Part shown: positions 44,412 through 56,103 of the stretch, one piece after another | Position numbering within the stretch: position 1 is the stretch's first letter | Layout: each line of letters begins with the position of its first letter | Source: Hippasteria phrygiana | Taxonomy: Eukaryota > Echinodermata > Asteroidea > Valvatida > Goniasteridae | Length of the DNA stretch: 64,000 bases | NCBI GenBank assembly: GCA_037893225.1 | Contig: JAZGUH010000058.1 | Span: 620,001 to 684,000 of the forward strand | Reading direction: 5' to 3' | Program-made: the position numbers and the translations under genes | The notes under the pieces: model-generated | The model's database searches: none | Told to the model about the DNA's origin: nothing | Seen by the model: the letters and a program-made list of their open reading frames with translations, nothing else

Positions 44412-45021
44412 TTAAAGGTACACATTGCTTTGGATTTTGCGATTTGGGCTATAAAACTGAAATGGATATGGTTGGGAAGCTTTTTTTAAAGTAGAATATA
44501 AAGATTCACATAACTATCCCTTCAAATTGCGTGGTTTTTGTTTAATTTCGTGACAAATAACGGTCCGCCATTTTGTAGAACCAAATTTTTGACTCCACAA
44601 AATGGCGGACTGTGTTCACCAGTCGTATTTCCAGTCGCATCTGGTTGAAGTACGTTCTGTTGATCCATTTTGATGTACTGTGGCACGGCGCGCAGCACTG
44701 GCGATATATGTCGAGAGGTAGAGAATTGTACCTGGCGATCATCTGATAGGTTCACAAGGCCACTGGCTGCGGCGCCAGCCTAAAGACTCTTACAGCGTAT
44801 TTTGCGCATTATTTAGACGGTGGTATTTAGTACTGGAAATAAGTCTATGTATCGCGGGTCAGATGTCAGGGGTAAGCGGCCAATTTTTTTGTTTCGTAAT
44901 CACTAATCACTAATTACAACACATTATACGTGTGTTTTTGCATGAACAACTCTTATAAAAGATAAGGAACATTTCCAAACAGTAAAATTTCATGACATTT
45001 GAAGGCAATGTGTCCCTTTAA
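44412..45021. mobile_element. TTAA element, family F9 (AGGTACACATTGC ends)
   Basis: TTAAAGGTACACATTGC and GCAATGTGTCCCTTTAA are inverted with TTAA at both ends. The 610-bp interior contains TTTTGTAGAACCAAATTTTT and ACTCCACAAAATGGCGGAC, an internal inverted pair. It does not encode a transposase. Confidence 0.75.
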
Positions 45022-46448
45022 CATTCATGGGATGCGTTCCACTTCATGAAATGTCCAAGCAAGATTGTCATAAGTTGATGCACCATCTGGATAGTGCATG
45101 AGATGCAGTTGAGATGCATTAAGAAGAATGCTCCGCGAACTGCCATCTCAAGCTTGGTTTGCGGTGATGAATTCCTCAACTCGGCCTTCGTATTTCAAAT
45201 GATGACTATTAAAGCTAATGGGATGTTATTCTGACGACTCTCAGTTGCTAGCAGTTGGAAGTGAGATGGGTTGATTAATTTATTTTTCATTGGCTGAGTA
45301 GGTCATAAGGGATTTGTGTCTTTGATTCTAGAAGTTTTCGCCACACGTTCACCCTGAAGTTGTTCTGATGAATTGTACAGGCCTATTTTGTTTGGCCCAT
45401 ACAGACCGCGCCCAGGCTACACTCGACTGTGGGGCGTGTTTTGCTGTTGAATGACAATGAAAGTCTATCAAAGTCTCCCATGCCTGTCACAGAAGAACAA
45501 ACAGATGATGAATCCAGCCGTTGGTTCCAGGGAAGGATGGATTAAAAATTGTCCAAAAACACATGGGAGAAGCACATTGAAGAAAATAGCACGGCGTCAT
45601 TGTGACTCGGTGCTTCCCTTGCAACGAGTTGTAGCAGTCTACATATGGGATTAAACATGTTTTGTGGATTTGTAAATGAGAAATAATTTAGGTCTTTTAG
45701 GGGACATCCTAACACTGCTGAGCTGCCTTGTCAGAAATTATCAGTCACAGGGTGTCTGACACCATAATGAGCTTGCCCCGAAAAATAAATATTTAGGTTT
45801 GATTGAATAATTAAAGAGGGTGCCGGTGTCATATGAACATCCGACTCCCATGAAATTTGGGCTTCTCTTCCCTATTATTGGTTAAACCCTCTCACGTGAC
45901 CAGCAAATCTCCCAATTATCGATATTACCAATCACGTGGCATGTGTAATACTACCGTATTTCATGGTGACCAAATTTTACGCTACACCGGTCTCGATCGA
46001 GTAGTAGTGCACACAGTGTCTTCACTTGGGCGTCTTGGGGTCTTGAATTTATCCACTGTGTCATCATCATCTAGTCAATACATGTCATTTGTGTATTCAC
46101 CGTAAAGTTTGACTCGACAGCCAAGCTCATAACTAATACATAAATCTATAGATATCCTATATGCCGTGACGATGGATTTCCACCGAGGTCAATTCCCAGT
46201 TGGCCAACCAAGCCACGTCAGTTCGACTAATGTTGTTCTATTAGAGCGGACAAAAGGAGTGGGGTCGACACCCCCCCCCCCCCCCCCCCCCGCGCTATTT
46301 TTGTCTCTATTTTATTGAACGTGTAGGCCTAAAGGTCTCAAACCAAGCCCGTTAATTAATCATTCCCATTTTTTGTCGTTGATTGGGGGAGGGGAATCCA
46401 CCGCAAAAGTTCCTATGATCCGCCCCTGAACTCTATGATGTTTGTTAT
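45022..46448. other. Gene-free intergenic DNA with poly-C tract
   Basis: No gene recognised. About 22 C lie at 46270-46291. ATCCGCCCCTG near 46421 resembles a hAT-like end. Confidence 0.4.
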
Positions 46449-46609
46449 ACACCGATCCATTAAGCCCCACCCCTTTACCTATTGACCAATCACAGCCGCG
46501 ATGGTCTCACAAAAGTCCGATGTCCGTGATTGTTAAATGGCGTGTGTGGCGCGCGCGGCTGTGATTGGTCAATGCATTAGTGGGTGGGACTTAAAAGCTC
46601 GATCTATTG
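46449..46609. mobile_element. MITE with long inverted arms (GACCAATCACAGCCGCG)
   Basis: GATCCATTAAGCCCCACCCC ... GACCAATCACAGCCGCG is mirrored by CGCGGCTGTGATTGGTC ... GTGGGTGGGACTTAAAAGC. About 160 bp. The arms contain ATTGG/CCAAT boxes. Confidence 0.75.
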
Positions 46610-48519
46610 CAACCTCTAACTCATTTCTGAAATACTGCATCTTCAAGAAAATTGTGTCTGAAGACTTCCAAAAATAGCCGTTACGGTGGCTTATTTCAGT
46701 TTCTGCAATCAAAACAAGCCCTGAACGTGCACAGATGCACTGCAAAACAGAATGGTTTTCACTGCTTTCTCATCATGACTCGGGTGATGGATTGAGCTCA
46801 AACTTTCACAGGTATATTATTTGATGTAGCCTACTGAATCACACTAAGTATGAACACTGCCTGCAAAACTGCGTTGTCAGCTTTACCACTGCACATCATA
46901 CATGTACCTAAGTTAGTACAAATTGTTAATGGAACCTGTATTACTTTTCAGATCCTTTACAATTTTTAATGATTTAAAAACAAAATTGAATTAAGAGCGT
47001 TCCGTTCATAATTCATAATTCAAAATTTGAAACTGATTACATCTGTGACTTATCGCGGGTATTCTTTTATTTTTCATTTTCAGGGTTGTAGACGCCAAAA
47101 GCACGGACATTATACTATAGCAGCTTTAATGCTACATTTTGCATTTACAAATTCCTTCCACCATGCAAAATTTCCTACAAAAATCAAAACCCTGCCCTCT
47201 ATCTATGACCATGGAGGAAGAAAACACTTTCCTTCCTCCATGCTATGACATACCTGGAGGTTTTTAATGTCGCAAGCTAGTAGTCCAATAACTTCAAAGT
47301 GGATTTTGTTCTCTTATAGGAATGGGGCCCGTAAGTACCCAATCGACGCAACATTAAAATAATTTCCTTCATGCTGCTGGCCCTAGTGTGCTCTCACTGG
47401 AAATTATAGTGCCCCCGATATATCGAGTTCCATTTTTCACGTCTACTCCCCCATAATAATGACCTTGCTACGCCTGTGTATTGCCCGGTATAAAGCTGGT
47501 ATACACTGTGTGTAGGCCTACTAGTTTGAACTAGATTACTTCCTTTTCATTTTCCTCCCGTCATTGCTCAAAGGGATTTAGCGGTATATTACAGACCTCT
47601 GGTCTGACTTCTAATTCACCGAGAGTGATAATACAATCTAGCTGGCATCGTGATTCCGTGGGGAAGAGGGGAGGGGGGGGGGGGGAGGGGGGGAGGAGGG
47701 GGGGGGGGAGGGGGGGTTGACAGAGGTTTGTCCAATTTCCTCTTGTACTCTTTCCGCTGCAGGCTCTTTTAATTATGACCTACTTGTTTTGTTTCTTGTG
47801 TGCGTGTGTGTGAAGGACCTTGGGGGTGTATGCTGTGCCCAGTCGTCATGTGAAGGACATTTAGCATAATAATTCAATTTGCTATATCCGTCGACTTAAC
47901 CCACAAGTTCGATCCCCGTCTTCTAAAGAATGTTCAAATGTAATTGTCTTTTTACGAAAAATATTTTTGGGTGCGTTTATTATATCTATGGGCCTCTGCA
48001 AACCTCCGACAACAAAACACACAAAAAGATCCATCCTGCCTAAACTGATTCAAGTAATGTAATTATTTGATAACAATTGTGGGCCGATATTTTCATTCAG
48101 TGTCTCATTTAAAACTAGCAATTAAAAAATATACATATCTGTCCACGTACTGTGCCAAAAAGTACGGACCAGGGGGGGGGGGGGGGGGGGGGGGGCATTT
48201 TAACAACCCGAAACACTTCAGCCGACATGGCAGAAAATTTGCGGACTTTTCCTAACTTTCATCGGGGCTCAGTGTGGAACCAAAACCAAATTTCTAGGAT
48301 TTTCATGGTTTCAAAGCTAGGTGAATTTGAGCCATTTATGTGAAAGTAGACAAATACAATTATGGAGGTAAAAAAACATGGTTTTGGCCATGAACTTACA
48401 TTTTAACTTGAATCCAAGATGGCCACCATCGACGCAAATAGCTTTTTAGCATTAGTGAGCTTTTTCGGCACTTTTTAATTTTTCTTAAACTTCATGAGGC
48501 AGTTCTGGACTAGAAATTC
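46610..48519. other. Gene-free intergenic DNA with G tracts
   Basis: No gene recognised. G-rich runs lie at about 47663-47715 (G tracts broken by A) and 48173-48195 (about 23-25 G). Confidence 0.45.
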
Positions 48520-48704
48520 ATAGCTACAATCCCGGCCAAATCTCGTTAGGCCCCCGACCCCCCTGCCCCCGGTCAATGTTGGCTCTCATTGCGCGGAATG
48601 CGCTCCGGCTTGATATTACAACATTGAGCGGGGGAGCGGGGGGCGCGGAGGAGGGTATGTCTATCATCACGTGGCCCAAGCATTTTGGCCGGGATTGTAG
48701 CTAT
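48520..48704. mobile_element. MITE with perfect TAGCTACAATCCCGGCCAAA ends
   Basis: The left and right 20-21 bases are perfect inverted copies. Length 185 bp. The interior is GC-rich (GGGGGAGCGGGGGGCGCGG). The flanks are compatible with a TA duplication. Confidence 0.85.
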
Positions 48705-49477
48705 ACGATTGTCATCATTACAATATTTCGGATCACAAAAAGAGTGGCGAACAGGCTTTCGGTCCAAACATTTAATAAATGATGGATATTCTCCATAATG
48801 CCATCTATAGGCTGTAAGTGTATGTTAAATTACATACCATTCTGTGCCTGGTTTTACTGTAACTCTTGGGAACAATTTTAAAAAGCCTTTAACACAAGAA
48901 ACACACCTATATTGAATAGCTGATCAATATGACAAATTATACATGCCGCCGTCTTTATTGTCTCAGTATACAATATCAGTATGTAAGCCTTGATAAACAG
49001 ATATGTTCTGATTAAATATACACAGAATTTACATGCAATACATTCCATGCATCCATTCACACTTATCTTATGGTTGCCTAATTAATGTATACTGGGCCAA
49101 ATTAGCAAAAAACAAAATTCGTCTTCCTGCTTAAAACATGGGAAAAAACTGTTTTTTAAATGGCCAATGGGTTTATTTTCCAAGATGGCTTTTTGCCTTT
49201 TTTAAACTTAAATTGGCTTCACTCAAATGTGGAAAAAATCTGTAAAGATTCAAAAATTCAAGATTGGTCAAATTAAAATTATCTGAAACCTAATTCAGGG
49301 TGGGCTTCAAAGCTAATTTAGAGGCAATATTTATAAAAAGACATCTTATAAAATATCTCACAAACTTTTGTATCCAAAACATAGTGCATTTACTTGGGCA
49401 ATGGTTGAGAATCTTGAGAATCTGCATTTTCCGCAAATGTAAGACAACGTTGAAAATATCAAAATTTCAGGGTTTTT

Positions 49478-49630
49478 TTAACCCCTTGAACCCGGTTATT
49501 TATGGGCCGGTGCAGCCAAGCGTAACATACACAATAATCCAACAATAGATTGAAACTGTATAGAGGTCATCTGGCCAGGTGGTAATTTTTTTTGGACGTG
49601 TATAGACGTCATCCGTCTTCAAAGGGTTAT
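49478..49630. mobile_element. TTAA element, family F5, short diverged copy
   Basis: TTAACCCCTTGAACCCGG at the left; the right end CTTCAAAGGGTTATAA has lost the exact TTAA. The interior shares AACAATCCAACAATAGATTG-like blocks. Confidence 0.6.
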
Positions 49631-50003
49631 AAGGTAATGTTTTCAGCAATCAACTTACCCATTTTCTTGTTTTCAATTCGTAGTTTTGTGTACAAATTTG
49701 GTGTAAAAATCTGGCAGTTATATTTTGTGTAAGGCATCACAAAGATTTGATATCATGGAAAATGAGAGTTGTGGGAGTTTTAACCACTCAGTGTTTGTGT
49801 AGAAATGTTACGCAGTAGCATGTCTGTTTCAGACATGACAGGGTTCATAAAAATACGAGGTGTGATCAAAAAGTTCAGAGACTGTTCCTGTTGCGAACGA
49901 ATGGAGAGCAGCACAGTAATGTGCATATAGCAGGTGTAAGCAATAACTTTCGCGAGTAAGTATTCCAAGTTACATCGCTTGATCAACATCAGCACCTGTG
50001 TTA

Positions 50004-51377
50004 CCGTAATTTTCGGAATATAGGTCGCGGCTTATACGTTGATTCTCACGCTGAAAAATTTCATTGCGGCTTATACTCCGGGCGGCTTATACTCCGGGCG
50101 GCTTATACTCCGGGCGGCTTATACTCCGGGCGGCTTATACTCCGGGCGGCTTATACTCCGGGCGGCTTATACTCCGGGCGGCTTATACTCCGGGCGGCTT
50201 ATACTCCGAGCGGCTTATACTCCGAGCGGCTTATACTCCGGGCAGCTTATACTCCGGGCGGCTTATACTCCGGACGGCTTATACTCCGGACGGCTTATAC
50301 TCCGGGCGGCTTATACTCCGGGCGGCTTATACTCCGGGCGGCTTATACTCCGGGCGGCTTATACTCCGGGCGGCTTATACTCCGGGCGGCTTATACAGCA
50401 ACATTTGAAGAATAAAATCAGTCACAGAAAACGCGCCTCAGCCCGGGCCACGTGTGCAGGCGGTGCTCCAGGCCAGGCATTCACGTTTTCGTTGGTTGCC
50501 GTTTACGTTTGCTCTACTCACGTGTTGGAAATAAAGGAAACCAGTCCAGAGGGAACGAATAGACTTGCAAATGTACCGTAAGTACCGTTAACACCTCACA
50601 AATCGTGTGGTGCGTCTGTTTGTTTTTGTCTCTTTTATCGTTGTGTAATCCATGTTGTTTATTATTTCACTGGTCAATTGGTGACTGTTGAGCTCAGATT
50701 AGTGGTTAAAGTTGTAATTTTCATTTTTAATCACCCCACCACCCTCCCCCGCCCCGTTAAAAAAAAAAGGAACAAGAAGAACTGCCGAGCGGCCCACCCA
50801 GCCAGGACACTCATCCAGCCCGCCAAAATTGGTAATTTCGAGGACTTATGAAAAGTAATTTCGTAATGGGCTCCGTGCACATCAAATGAGGCCGCTGTCC
50901 ACATAGCAACTGCACTTCCATGGGCAGTACGTCGCTGGTATTACGCACCGCGCTCCTCGTTCATTTGATACTCGTATACCAGTGGGATTGCTTTGTCTGT
51001 TTGCCGACTCTCGATAATTACGTTTTCAATAAGAATATCATAGCGGGAACCAGACACTTAAATTGCAGTCAGGTAAGATGGCGTCGATATTGACCCCCCA
51101 ACTCGAATTTTCTTTCCGCTGAGGGGGTAGTTGTGCACGGAGCCCATAGTGACACTCGTTCGCGTGCTGCTTACACTTCAGGATTGCATGTGTAGTGGAA
51201 CCATTTACATACTAGCGCTTTAGCATGCAGCATGATGACTTTTGTGGTTGGACGTCGTCAGCGCCGCAGTGCGGCATATACGCCGGTGTGGCTAATACGC
51301 CAACTTTAAATCTTAATTTGCAGATTTTTGCGTGCTGCGGCTTATACTCCGCGCGGCCTATATTCCGAAAATTACGG
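50004..51377. mobile_element. Element with CCGTAATTTTCGGAATATAG ends inserted in the mariner
   Basis: CCGTAATTTTCGGAATATAG at 50004 is mirrored by CTATATTCCGAAAATTACGG ending at 51377, with TA on each side. Just inside each end is GCGGCTTATACTCC-like sequence, from which the 16-bp minisatellite appears to have grown. The remaining 950 bp show no transposase. Confidence 0.8.
50065..50396. repeat. 16-bp minisatellite (GCGGCTTATACTCCGG), about 20.7 copies
   Basis: Nearly identical head-to-tail units with a few A-for-G variants. Because 16 is not a multiple of 3, all three frames are open and the predicted peptides are artefacts. Confidence 0.97.
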
Positions 51378-51539
51378 TACATGCATTTTTGTGACCACTG
51401 GTATGTGTGCATTTGCGATTTCACCAGCGGCGGCGGAACACAGCAGCGCTGGTGCTATGCTTTTCTTTATGCGGAACTGCCAAAAGTGGGGGGGCCATTT
51501 CCCCACCAAGTGGAAAAAGGGGGGGGGGGGCAATACCCC

Positions 51540-52142
51540 CTGCAGCCAGTGGATTTCACCATGGACCTGAAACTTGAGCAGAAGCAGTACCGTGTCGAAA
51601 TCTGCGAGAATCAACAGGCCCGGGATGACCCAAACTTCATGTCAAGGATCATTAGCGGTGCCGAGAGTTGGGTCTACGGCTACGACCCAGAGACCAAACA
51701 GCAGTCTTCGCAGTGGAAGAGCCCGCGGTCTCCAAGACCGAAGAAGGCGCGTCGGGTCAGGAACGCAACCAAGAGCATGCTCATCATTTTCTTTGACATT
51801 TGCGGGGTTGTGCACTGTGAATTCCTCCCCCAGGGTCAGACTGTCAACACTGAGTTCTACTGCACCGTTCTGAAGCGTCTGAGGGAGAACATTCGGCACA
51901 AACGGCCTGAACTGTGGCACGCTGGCAATTTGGCGGATTTGGCTCCCTGCGACTTCATTTTATTCCCCAAAATGAAGTTCAAGCTGAAGGGTCGCCGTTT
52001 TGACACTGTGGAGGATATCCAGCGAGAATCGCAGATGGTGCCTTATGCGCTTACGAAACGGGATTTCCAGGGAGCGTTCAAAGTGCGGCAGGAGCACTGG
52101 GAGTGGTGTATCGCTGCACAAGGGGATGGTGGCCAGATTTAA
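51540..52142 (+). pseudogene. Mariner transposase, C-terminal two-thirds, internally deleted
   Basis: The frame reads the mariner signatures SRIISGAESWVYGYDPETKQ, RPKKARRVRN, VVHCEFLPQGQTVN and DLAPCDFILFPKMKF. The first catalytic Asp, expected in GDESW, is Ala (GAESW). The segment with the second catalytic Asp (HDNAPAH region) is deleted between RPELWHAGN and LADLAPCDF. The N-terminal DNA-binding region is missing and the frame runs backward into the inserted element. No activity is expected. Confidence 0.9.
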
Positions 52143-52521
52143 ATCACGTACGGTTTTTGCTTGTTATAAGCGCAGTCTCTGAACTTTTTGATCGCACCTC
52201 GTACAATTTCTACAAGCCAAAAAATGAGCCACTGCCTTAATTTCAAGTGTTGCAGTACCAGCTGTAACCAGAGAATGTTGAGATGTTGGTGGCAGCATAC
52301 ATACGGGTCCATTTTTAATTGTTCTCAACAGTCGAGCGCATGTTCAGAACTACACGCACATACTCAGAACTACACGCGCATGCTCAGAACTAGCAAAAAG
52401 GACCGGTATGCCTGCTGCCACCAGCGTCTCAAAAGTCTCTTATTTTCAATGTAAATGTATGAAGAATTGGAATGTGTAAAATGTCAACTTTCCTCTGGAG
52501 TATGCTGCTTGACCATCAGGG

Positions 52522-53234
52522 CTACTCCCAATCATCCTCTGAGTTGACCGTGTTGGACCTACTTTTGATGGGCTTGGGGGGAGGGGGTATCATGGCCGAC
52601 ACCTTGTCCATGGTTGAGCCGGCATTACCATTCATCTTGCTGTCTTCTGTTCCTCCACCGCTGCTACTACTACCACCGCCGCCGCCGGCTTGCCGCGTTC
52701 CTGAGATGCCCTTCCGTCTTAGCGACAGCTTGGAAGCCAGGTCGTCCATCAGGCTCATCCCCGTCACTGCCTGGTTCTGCTTTTTCTGCTTCTTCTCTAT
52801 CTTGCGTTCCTTGACGTTTCGCAGCATGGCCTTGCCCGAGCCGCCCGCCATCCGGATGGACTCCATCAGGTTGGCCCTGTCACCATCCTTCCCAGAGGAG
52901 ACTGCTGCTGGGGGTGCGGCATCCGGGGGGCCCGACGGGGGAGGGGGTGGCGGCGGTGGTGGGGGACCACCACCACCCTCCATACCCGGTGGAGGGGGAG
53001 GGGGAGGTGGGGGAGGAGGGGGCGGGGCTCCACCCCCAGGAGGGGGCGGTGGGATGTTGAAATTCCCCTCAGGAGCAGGGAGGGCAGGGAGATCATGTGA
53101 GGATGTGCCGGGGAGAGCTTCCATGATGCCTGGTTCTAGGATGACGCTGGGTAGCTCGGGGACGTTACTACCAGGTAGGGAGGGAGCAATGGAAGGTCCC
53201 AGGTCAGCACTGTAGCTCAGGTCATCCGCAACAC
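52522..53234 (-). CDS. WASHC1: WASH complex subunit 1, exon 3 (polyproline and VCA)
   Basis: The last coding exon, residues 246-481, opens with VADDLSYSADLGPSIAPS, which continues the conserved LPDLPG-IADDL block. Two polyproline runs (about residues 306-345) would bind profilin-actin. The VCA module follows: WH2-like RANLMESIRMAGGSGKAMLR (364-383), central region SLMDDLASKLSLRRKGISG (405-423), and acidic end NSEDDWE with the conserved penultimate Trp that contacts Arp2/3. The acceptor is TTTTGTTCTACCCAG, phase 1. WASHC1 is the Arp2/3 activator of the endosomal WASH complex, acting in retromer-linked sorting. A Gly/Ser linker (about 428-440) is longer than in vertebrates. Confidence 0.95.
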
Positions 53235-53469
53235 CTGGGTAGAACAAAACGGAACATTGGAAAATACAGCAGATTCTTTCACAAGTCCAACTGAGCATAT
53301 GTCAGACTATGACTTAGAAGTGCTGTCAAATGTAGCTTTCTTCTTTGTTTTTCCTACATATGAATATAATGTTTCACTTGAATGTTACCTTACAGGACCT
53401 ATATTCTCGTAAAGAAAGGAAGACATTTCAGCTGTTGATGGGGAGGAAACCCGCTTAAAAAAATTGGTA

Positions 53470-53643
53470 TATTTTCAAAGTGAACAAAGAAACTGGCACG
53501 AGCGGGATTCGAACCTGCGACCTCCGGGTTACCGTACCGGCACTCTACCAACTGAGCTATCTTGCCCTATGTTGGCGGTCTCCCAAATTGTCAGTATCTT
53601 TGTTCCCTTGTTCCCTTTGTTCCCTTGTGGATTGTGTGACGAA
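53470..53643 (-). mobile_element. tRNA-derived SINE family B with 15-bp target duplication
   Basis: The tRNA-like head (TAGCTCAGTTGGTAGAG, GGTTCGAATCCC) is on the minus strand. TTAAAAAAATTGGTA occurs at 53455-53469 and again at 53644-53658, a perfect 15-bp duplication typical of LINE-driven insertion. It lacks the long 5' part of the other family B copies. Confidence 0.88.
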
Positions 53644-54184
53644 TTAAAAAAATTGGTAGTTAAATGTATTAACCCTAACCATGCTGAATCCAACCATATC
53701 CTACAGTGAGAACTTTTTGTTCAATTTTGTGAAGAAAAGATTTTTTTGTTCTAGCTGTTAGTTTCTGTTGGATTCAAAAAATTTGAATAAGAAAATCAAG
53801 GGGGCAAGGATTGAGGACTGAAAACCAAAAGAAGTAGTAGTTCTGGGAGGATTCGAACTACAGCCACCCAAAATGTAGGCCTCCATCAATATGGCAGCAA
53901 ATGACGAGTATGTAAGTGTCTCAAAAATGTTTCTAATCCATTTGGATAGTTCTTTGGGCGCACAGTGCTACTAGCACTCTCCAATCTGTAAACTAAGCCT
54001 GGTGGCTCAGCAAGCTTTGTACATTTCCCACCATGCGTACAAGTAGCCATCAAGCTTTAAAATCTGGCCCTCAAGATTGAAACTCTGGATGCTATGTTTA
54101 CAGGTGAAAAAAAAAAAAAGGCTTCGACACCAATAATCCAAAATTGAATTGGACAAAAAGACCCAACCAAATGCTGTGATCACC

Positions 54185-54347
54185 TTAACCCCTTGCGTGC
54201 GGACGATGCCAAATAGAAAGAAAAAAGAACAGTGGCACCAGGTCGGATGACGCCATTTTCCGCTATTTGTGCAGTTTCAATGCTTGGCTGCACAGGCTGC
54301 ACCGGCACCCCGACGCCTCACTACGATAACCGTACTCAAGGGGTCAA
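54185..54347. mobile_element. TTAA element, family F5, copy c
   Basis: TTAACCCCTTGCGTGCGGAC ... CCGTACTCAAGGGGTCAA. It abuts the F3 element directly. Confidence 0.75.
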
Positions 54348-54628
54348 TTAAAACCCTAACCCCCTAATGGTTCACCAGGACTACCCCGCTAAATCCAACA
54401 GAGTCCAACGGTGATTCATGTGAGTTTCCTGCTCAATCCAACACAGTCCAACATGCCAAGTTCCTGGGTAACTAAAAACAAAAAATGACTTGCCTGCTAA
54501 ATCCAACAGAATCCAACTGTGACATATATTTGTCTGTTGCCTGCAGAATCCAACAGGATTGTAACACTATGAGTTAGCTGCTCAATCCAACAGGGTCCAA
54601 CGTGAATATCAAACAGGGTTAGGGTTAA
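54348..54628. mobile_element. TTAA element, family F3 (AATCCAACAGAGTCCAAC array)
   Basis: TTAAAACCCTAACCCCCTAA ... ACAGGGTTAGGGTTAA. Inside are five spaced units of CTGCTCAATCCAACAG plus GTCCAAC. The ends are of the telomere-like class shared with F1, F2 and F6; the inner array differs. Confidence 0.82.
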
Positions 54629-54929
54629 TTAGCAGTGCCAAAGCTCTATGTTCTTAACCCCCCTCCCCCACTTTTCAAGATTTCATGTAACTGCCCACCA
54701 AGCTTAAAATTTAAAACTTGCAGAACACCAACAGTCCATTCCCGATGGGAACAAGATAAAGGAACACCGATGTTCCAATACATAACAGGAATTTTCCCAT
54801 TGGCATGCATATTCATTGACTACCATTCCCATATTAATAGATTTCCATACTGTTCCCTGTGAGAATGCCATATATACCACAATTTGAACAAGCAGTATTC
54901 CAAGATTTCCTGAGATGCTTTCTGTCTAC

Positions 54930-55141
54930 CTGGCAAATCTGGGAGGTAGTTAGGTACATCGATCTCCGGTACGTCTCCAAGGTCTGGTACGTAGAAGTAG
55001 TTCTCCATCCCTTGTCTCTCCATCTGCTCTCTCTGAGTGATGGACATGGGTGCGGCTCCCATCTCCTCCTGTTCCTCCTCAATGGCCTTCCTCGTCTTAG
55101 TCACCGCCCCCAGAGGGTCAATCATAACATACTTCTTGTAC
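54930..55141 (-). CDS. WASHC1: WASH complex subunit 1, exon 2
   Basis: Encodes residues 175-244 with the strongly conserved [14 protein letters not shown], ISxREQ-like SITQREQME, and [20 protein letters not shown] blocks of WASH1. It begins with one base that completes a Pro codon (CC|G) and ends in phase 1 (G|GT) at GTAGAC. No other family has this combination. Confidence 0.95.
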
Positions 55142-55431
55142 CTTCAAATGTCCATCAAAAGTGTGGCACTCGGTCATAATCCCTGTTCACAATAGTTTTT
55201 TTTTTTTTTATTCTTAAATTTTAATCTGGGAATCTGTACATGCGGGTTCAAAATACCAACTGGGCTGCTGGACCAAGTCGAGCATTTTAAGTGCCAGTGT
55301 CATGTTTTCCATGACCAGCAAGTCCAGTGTCCGGTAATTTATTTTACAAGTTGCACTTATCTCGCTGAGCAAGTCAGGGAGAGTCAGGTTGGCCTTGTCG
55401 TACTTTCCTTGCTTTTTACCGCTGTGACCTG

Positions 55432-55600
55432 GATGAAAATCCCATCAGACCAAACATGTGGATTAGGTTTTCAGTCCCTACTGGATTCCGTGGGTTTCCC
55501 CGGAATTTCATTCTGGGTTTTCCTTCCACCTCTAAAACTGTCATATTCTCTACACACGTTTCTTCAGGCTTCCGAGCTCCATTGTATGCAAGAATCCTTG
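55432..55600 (+). mobile_element. tRNA-derived SINE family A, 5'-truncated
   Basis: GTTTTCAGTCCCTACTGGAT through CAGGCTTCCGAGCTCCATTG matches the inverse of 6472-6640. The tRNA head is missing. It lies in WASHC1 intron 1. Confidence 0.65.
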
Positions 55601-55903
55601 GTCAAACAGTAATGTATCACACCAGTGTCTTTAAACTTATCCATGAACTACCGACTTGCTCAACAAGTCACAAAGTAAGGTAAGTAGAAAGTATCTTTAT
55701 CTCAACTTTTTTGTTTTACTCACTGCTCCTAGAAAAAAATTCTGGAGATTTCTTGAGCTACTAGCCCTGTGGTCCAACAGATTTGTTCCTGGAATTCAAG
55801 CCCTGAGTACAGCATTGTACAGCATTTCTGCTCATAGAACCAGCAAACTCACTGTGACAAAATGAACCCTTCCCAAAGGTTTATCAAATGGCAACTTTAC
55901 TTC

Positions 55904-56070
55904 TTAACCCTAATTTTCCCAGATCCTTTATTATTACAGGTTATTTACATGGCGCTTGATGTATCTTGGTTGTTTTTAAAACTAAGAATATGCCCATACT
56001 GCAGAGTAGTGGAATTTGGAGGAATTACATGAAGGTTCCAAGCAAAAATACCTCTGGGAGTTAGGTTTAA
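55904..56070. mobile_element. TTAA element, family F7
   Basis: TTAACCCTAATTTTCCCAG ... CTCTGGGAGTTAGGTTTAA, TTAA at each end. Diverged; the interior is not repetitive. Confidence 0.55.
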
Positions 56071-56103
56071 TACACTTACATTGTAAAATGAGCATAATAA
56101 TCT

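Larger units (their letters stand above)
49856..52201 (+). mobile_element. Mariner transposon, dead, interrupted by a second element
   Basis: The terminal inverted repeats CGAGGTGTGATCAAAAAGTT and AACTTTTTGATCGCACCTCG lie next to TA on both sides (49854-49855, 52202-52203). The interior holds a damaged transposase (51540-52142) and a foreign element (50004-51377). Without the insert it would be about 970 bp, shorter than the usual 1.3 kb, consistent with loss of the 5' part of the transposase. Confidence 0.92.
53235..54929 (-). other. WASHC1: WASHC1 intron 2 with SINE and TTAA elements
   Basis: Donor CCAG|GTAGAC, acceptor TACCCAG|GTGTT. Besides the annotated elements it holds a tRNA-like fragment near 53843 (GGATTCGAACTAC) and an A tract at 54108. 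No exon is seen in it. Confidence 0.85.

Noticed and set aside
50039..50581. 180-codon and 114-codon open frames over the 16-bp array
   Set aside because: The period is not a multiple of three, so all frames are open; the peptides are pure repeat translations.
51225..51539. N-terminal 105 codons of the long frame leading into the mariner transposase
   Set aside because: This part reads from the inserted element and unrelated flank, not mariner; the fusion is accidental.
52472..53215. 247-codon plus-strand frame rich in Gly and Pro
   Set aside because: It is the antisense shadow of the WASHC1 polyproline exon.
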